Assembly (NCBI RefSeq): GCF_000003605.2
Contig: NW_003107587.1
Location: 211,826 to 222,265 of the forward strand
Direction: 5' to 3'
Length of the DNA: 10,440 nucleotides
Source: Saccoglossus kowalevskii
Taxonomy: Eukaryota; Hemichordata; Enteropneusta; Harrimaniidae
Positions 7,653 through 10,440 of this stretch are shown in pieces (position 1 is the first letter of the stretch; each line of letters starts with the position of its first letter). The position numbers and the translations under genes are program-made. Below the pieces are notes generated by a model. The model worked only from the letters and a program-made list of their open reading frames with translations. It ran no database searches and had not been told where the DNA came from.

Positions 7653-7658
7653 TTTATT
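7653..7658 (-). terminator. Candidate poly(A) signal of a minus-strand gene
   Basis: On the minus strand AATAAA (7658-7653) is followed by a T/G-rich stretch (tttctttctgttatgtatgt at about 7619-7600), as expected downstream of a cleavage site near 7625-7635. Another AATAAA lies at 8986-8981. These would end the putative 3' UTR of the exon at 10184-10297. AATAAA is common by chance in DNA this AT-rich. Confidence 0.25.
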
Positions 7659-7767
7659 TCTTTACAACTTATTCCATGAAATTCACACAAAAACTTTTCT
7701 TACAGCTGCTATACAAGCAAACAAAAATTTGACAACCCAGTCGAGTTATACAGAGCTACCCAATGAC

Positions 7768-7775
7768 TATTTACA
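7768..7775 (-). promoter_or_regulatory. Pumilio-type 8-mer (TGTAAATA)
   Basis: The minus strand reads TGTAAATA, matching the PUF-protein recognition element UGUANAUA. It lies in the putative 3' UTR and is meaningful only if this strand is transcribed. Confidence 0.2.
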
Positions 7776-7799
7776 TAAAAACCTTGCTCAAACCTATCC

Positions 7800-7845
7800 C
7801 TTGGTGGCGCCACCAAACTCTCTCAAGTGAAAGAGCGCCACCAAG
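7800..7845. repeat. 16-bp palindrome nested in an 11-bp inverted repeat
   Basis: TTGGTGGCGCCACCAA (7801-7816) is a perfect palindrome. CTTGGTGGCGC (7800-7810) also pairs perfectly with GCGCCACCAAG (7835-7845), and CTCTCTC (7818-7824) pairs with GAAAGAG (7829-7835) at six of seven positions around AAGT. The left arm can thus fold on its neighbour or on the distant arm, giving alternative structures. It is a GC-rich island in AT-rich DNA. Confidence 0.6.
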
Positions 7846-7993
7846 TGGCCAGTGCAAATAAAACCTCCATTCCACATTTGCATAAGTTTTAAAACATGGA
7901 TATTCTAAGCAAACACCGTTATGCGAGCCACATAAACTGTAGCTTTAGCAAAAAAAAAAAACTTCTTAAGTAAAGAACTTTGCATCATATACA

Positions 7994-8001
7994 TATGTAC
8001 A
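7994..8001 (-). promoter_or_regulatory. Pumilio-type 8-mer (TGTACATA)
   Basis: The minus strand reads TGTACATA, matching UGUANAUA. It lies in the putative 3' UTR about 225 bases from the 7768 site. Confidence 0.2.
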
Positions 8002-9880
8002 AAAAAAGGCACTGTTCTCCCAGAACGATTTACCCCTTTCAGTCGTATTCATGCGCCACCAAAAAAAAGTTGGTGCAAATATTGCAAGTTTTCTGTAGAA
8101 CCACAGGAACACACCAACAAAAAAAGTATAAACAAAGCAAAATGTTTTTTCTGCTTACAACATCTAACAATGTTTACTGTTTTTGATAACAGATGTCTAC
8201 ACACACCTGCAGTTTGGTAGATGTTAATTTCAACCGTTTGTTATAATGTTTCTGTATGTCTGTACTGTTATTTCATTCACTGTGTTGGTGAAGTAAATAA
8301 ATTACAATATATGCACAACTTTTCGCAGTCGAGCAAAAGACGCTGTAAAAAAAGTTACCACTAGTGGTCCCTTATTTCTCCTTTGCACAATAAAAGCAGT
8401 TCTGAGTAATCAAACTTCAGTAAACTGATAAAGTACAATGGGCAACCAACAAATGTGACTGAATCTGGAGGTCTATGCTACTATCTTTAAAATTCCCTAA
8501 ACAATATTTTTTCAGTTTGATTTTCCAATCAGAGACAAGTACTGACAATAAATGGTGGTTAGTTTTTGAGCATTAAATGGAAACTTTGCATAGACATCCC
8601 AAAACAAACAAAAAAACATATTTACTTTTCCTGGTATTCATATTTCATGCTTTCAATCATGCTATGGCCTTCCCATAGAAAAAAAACTGTCATTAATTGG
8701 CATAAATTTGCATTCTTGAATATAATATCAAAAAATGATTTCAAAAAACGTAACAACACTCAAATATTATTTAAAAAGTAAGATCTCCCATTTAAAAAAA
8801 AGTTAGTTTGCTTTCAAAATTCCAGAAAAAAACTAATTTTTGTCAGAAAATTCATTAACGGATATCAAAATGCAGACACTGTTAATAATTGATTTCCACT
8901 GGTTAAAAAAAAAAAATGTTTATATATCATTTGAATATAGAAATTTTAAAAAAATCTGGTTGCACGATAAAATTAAATACTTTATTACGTATAAGATTTC
9001 AACTCTGAATTAAAAATTAATAATATAATAAATGCACAAATTGTTGCAATAATTTACCGTGGTGTATACGGTTAACGTCATCTGGCAGTTATCGAAAACA
9101 GTCAATACTATTTTCAACACCCATATTCTGATTGGAAAATTACACTTATGAAATGCAATCAGCAACATCAGGTTTCAGATCTTGGGAGTGTTTTATTATA
9201 TACTGACCTGAGAATTCCCATGAACACTCAAGACGGATTTCATTGTTAAAATGAAGCAAGACAAATTTCGGGGAATTTTGCGAGTCGTGTAATTTTGTAG
9301 CAGAATTGGGTGCTTTAATACCAACTTGGAGGGTACTTCTTTCTTAAACTATGACATCCAATCAAAATTACTGGACTACCTAAGTTGTTCAAAATAAGCA
9401 AAAGAGGCATATTGTCAAAAGAGCAAACGAATCATCTTAAATTCTCTCCAAAACTGAGGGCACCAAGTACGTGTGTAATGGAATGTTGATTTGTGGATTG
9501 GAAACATGATAGTTTAGTAACTTATCTGAAGACTGCATATGTACTGGGTCCTGAGAACTGATTGGTAATAACGTTTGCATAATATCCATAACGATTAAGA
9601 AAATAAATACTGCACAAGGCCAATTAAAGTTCTTCAGCTCAGCTCACAGCCTTCATATTAAGGGACACTTAGGTATTTTATATTTTGTTGGTTGAACTTG
9701 CTTTTATCAAATGCTAACCCCACAGTTTTTGGGAGATTATGATTGTGTTTGCACAATGCCCAAAAGAGCCCGAAAGTGATTCGTTTTGACAATAATCTGA
9801 TAACAGTAATGCCTGCAACTCGAGAGTGCTTTCAAATTGTATCTACAATATTTTCACTAAAACATGAAAATGGCAAAGTA

Positions 9881-9888
9881 TATTTACA
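9881..9888 (-). promoter_or_regulatory. Pumilio-type 8-mer (TGTAAATA)
   Basis: The minus strand reads TGTAAATA, matching UGUANAUA, about 300 bases after the candidate stop codon. Confidence 0.2.
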
Positions 9889-10014
9889 AAATTTCAGATT
9901 GGAAAAAACCAACATACATTGTTACCTTTCAACATGATTAGGATATTACCATCTTTCCTCTATTAGCAACACACCAGCAAATGTAAAGCAGATGTTTCTT
10001 ATTATTCATTAATG

Positions 10015-10037
10015 TCACCATGGTATTACCATGGTGA
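10015..10037. repeat. Perfect 11-bp hairpin made of two CCATGG boxes
   Basis: TCACCATGGTA (10015-10025) and TACCATGGTGA (10027-10037) are exact reverse complements separated by one T; as RNA this is a 10-bp stem with a 3-base loop. Each arm also contains the palindrome CCATGG. It sits about 150 bases after the candidate stop codon at 10184. Confidence 0.65.
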
Positions 10038-10183
10038 TTATTTGAGTCGTATTTAAAAAATAATCTGCCATATTCTGATTCTGATTAACGATGGTATCCA
10101 GTAAGTTTGATTGATGAATTGAAATAAAAAGCGGTTGTTGTAATTTTTTTCAAAATCACAGCAAAAATAATATTTTCTGTGTT

Positions 10184-10297
10184 TCAAATAGAGAAATATG
10201 GTGATTGGTCAACAAATTCATAGAAATATATATCATGCGTCTTTGTCCTTGGCCGGGAAATGAGCTTGGTTCGATTTGTACAATCACTCCACCCATC
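10184..10297 (-). CDS. Possible terminal coding exon of an unidentified minus-strand gene
   Basis: On the minus strand TTATTTCTTGTTCAG is a good pyrimidine-rich acceptor ending at 10298. The frame starting GAT at 10297 then reads 37 codons to TGA (10186-10184): DGWSDCTNRTKLISRPRTK, then THDIYFYEFVDQSPYFSI. Its composition (Trp, Cys, aromatic and charged residues, few low-complexity runs) looks protein-like, but I recognise no family. An overlapping frame (10353-10156) is also open and starts MHNHEGW, so frame choice is uncertain. If real, the rest of the gene lies to the right of the window and its 3' UTR runs left. Chance remains a serious alternative. Confidence 0.25.
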   Translation of the reverse strand, partial: DGWSDCTNRTKLISRPRTKTHDIYFYEFVDQSPYFSI

Positions 10298-10440
10298 CTG
10301 AACAAGAAATAATCGAAACAAGATATTGAAATCCAGCCCTCATGGTTATGCAACCTTTTCAGTAGGACAGTTTCATAGCATAGATGATATAGACTTAGTA
10401 CACTGAAAGTAGGGCACAGTCAGTGATAGCCCATACACAA
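10298..10440 (-). other. Possible intron end preceding the candidate terminal exon
   Basis: If the acceptor at 10298 is used, this stretch is the 3' end of an intron on the minus strand. A TACTAAG branch-like sequence appears on the minus strand near 10395-10401, about 100 bases from the acceptor. No exon is recognised here. Confidence 0.2.

Larger units (their letters stand above)
7640..10183 (-). other. Putative long 3' UTR of the right-hand minus-strand gene
   Basis: This 2.5-kb stretch is markedly more AT-rich and CpG-poor than the left half and has no frame above about 71 codons. It begins at the stop codon of the candidate terminal exon and ends at a plausible poly(A) signal. On the minus strand it carries three Pumilio-type 8-mers TGTANATA, an 11-bp hairpin and a nested palindrome. 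Alternatively it is plain intergenic or intronic AT-rich DNA; transcript evidence is absent. Confidence 0.25.

Noticed and set aside
10266-10279. tRNA B-box-like TTGGTTCGATTT
   Set aside because: No matching A box, acceptor stem or cloverleaf could be built around it on either strand.

Overview
The window looks like animal nuclear DNA, probably from an invertebrate. It has no operons and no dense coding. One clear coding exon ends at a spliceosomal donor, and it sits in a CpG-rich island inside AT-rich, gene-poor sequence. The rest holds homopolymer runs, inverted repeats, a small transposon and gene debris. The kinase exon points to Metazoa. I cannot name the species; a marine invertebrate (lower deuterostome or similar) is only a guess.

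Layout. Bases 1-2040 are read as the start of intron 1 of a minus-strand protein kinase gene. Bases 2041-2217 are its first coding exon: 59 codons with the start codon and glycine-rich loop, ending just before the expected VAIK lysine. The closest family by memory is HUNK-like, within the AMPK-related kinases. Bases 2218-2520 are the CpG-rich 5' UTR/promoter side. The remainder of the kinase gene lies beyond the left edge. From 2521 to about 4144 I see no gene, only homopolymers and a perfect CArG-box sequence. Bases 4145-4780 hold two diverged tandem units, 321 bp apart, of an unidentified former coding sequence. Their differences fall mostly at third codon positions, and the second unit carries a 27-bp in-frame palindromic insertion or duplication. 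Bases 4909-4948 are a degenerate 11-bp tandem repeat.

Bases 6091-6260 hold a complete 150-bp non-autonomous DNA transposon (MITE). It has 24-bp terminal inverted repeats and an exact 10-bp target-site duplication, which suggests a Mutator-like family. From about 7640 to the right edge the DNA is strongly AT-rich and poor in CpG. I tentatively read 10184-10297 as the last coding exon of a second minus-strand gene entering from the right, with a long 3' UTR reaching a poly(A) signal near 7655. That reading is weak, but a hairpin, a nested palindrome and three Pumilio-type 8-mers on the same strand fit it.

The two candidate genes run in the same direction (minus). Nothing in the window shows a functional link between them. 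No RNA gene, CRISPR array or complete gene was found.
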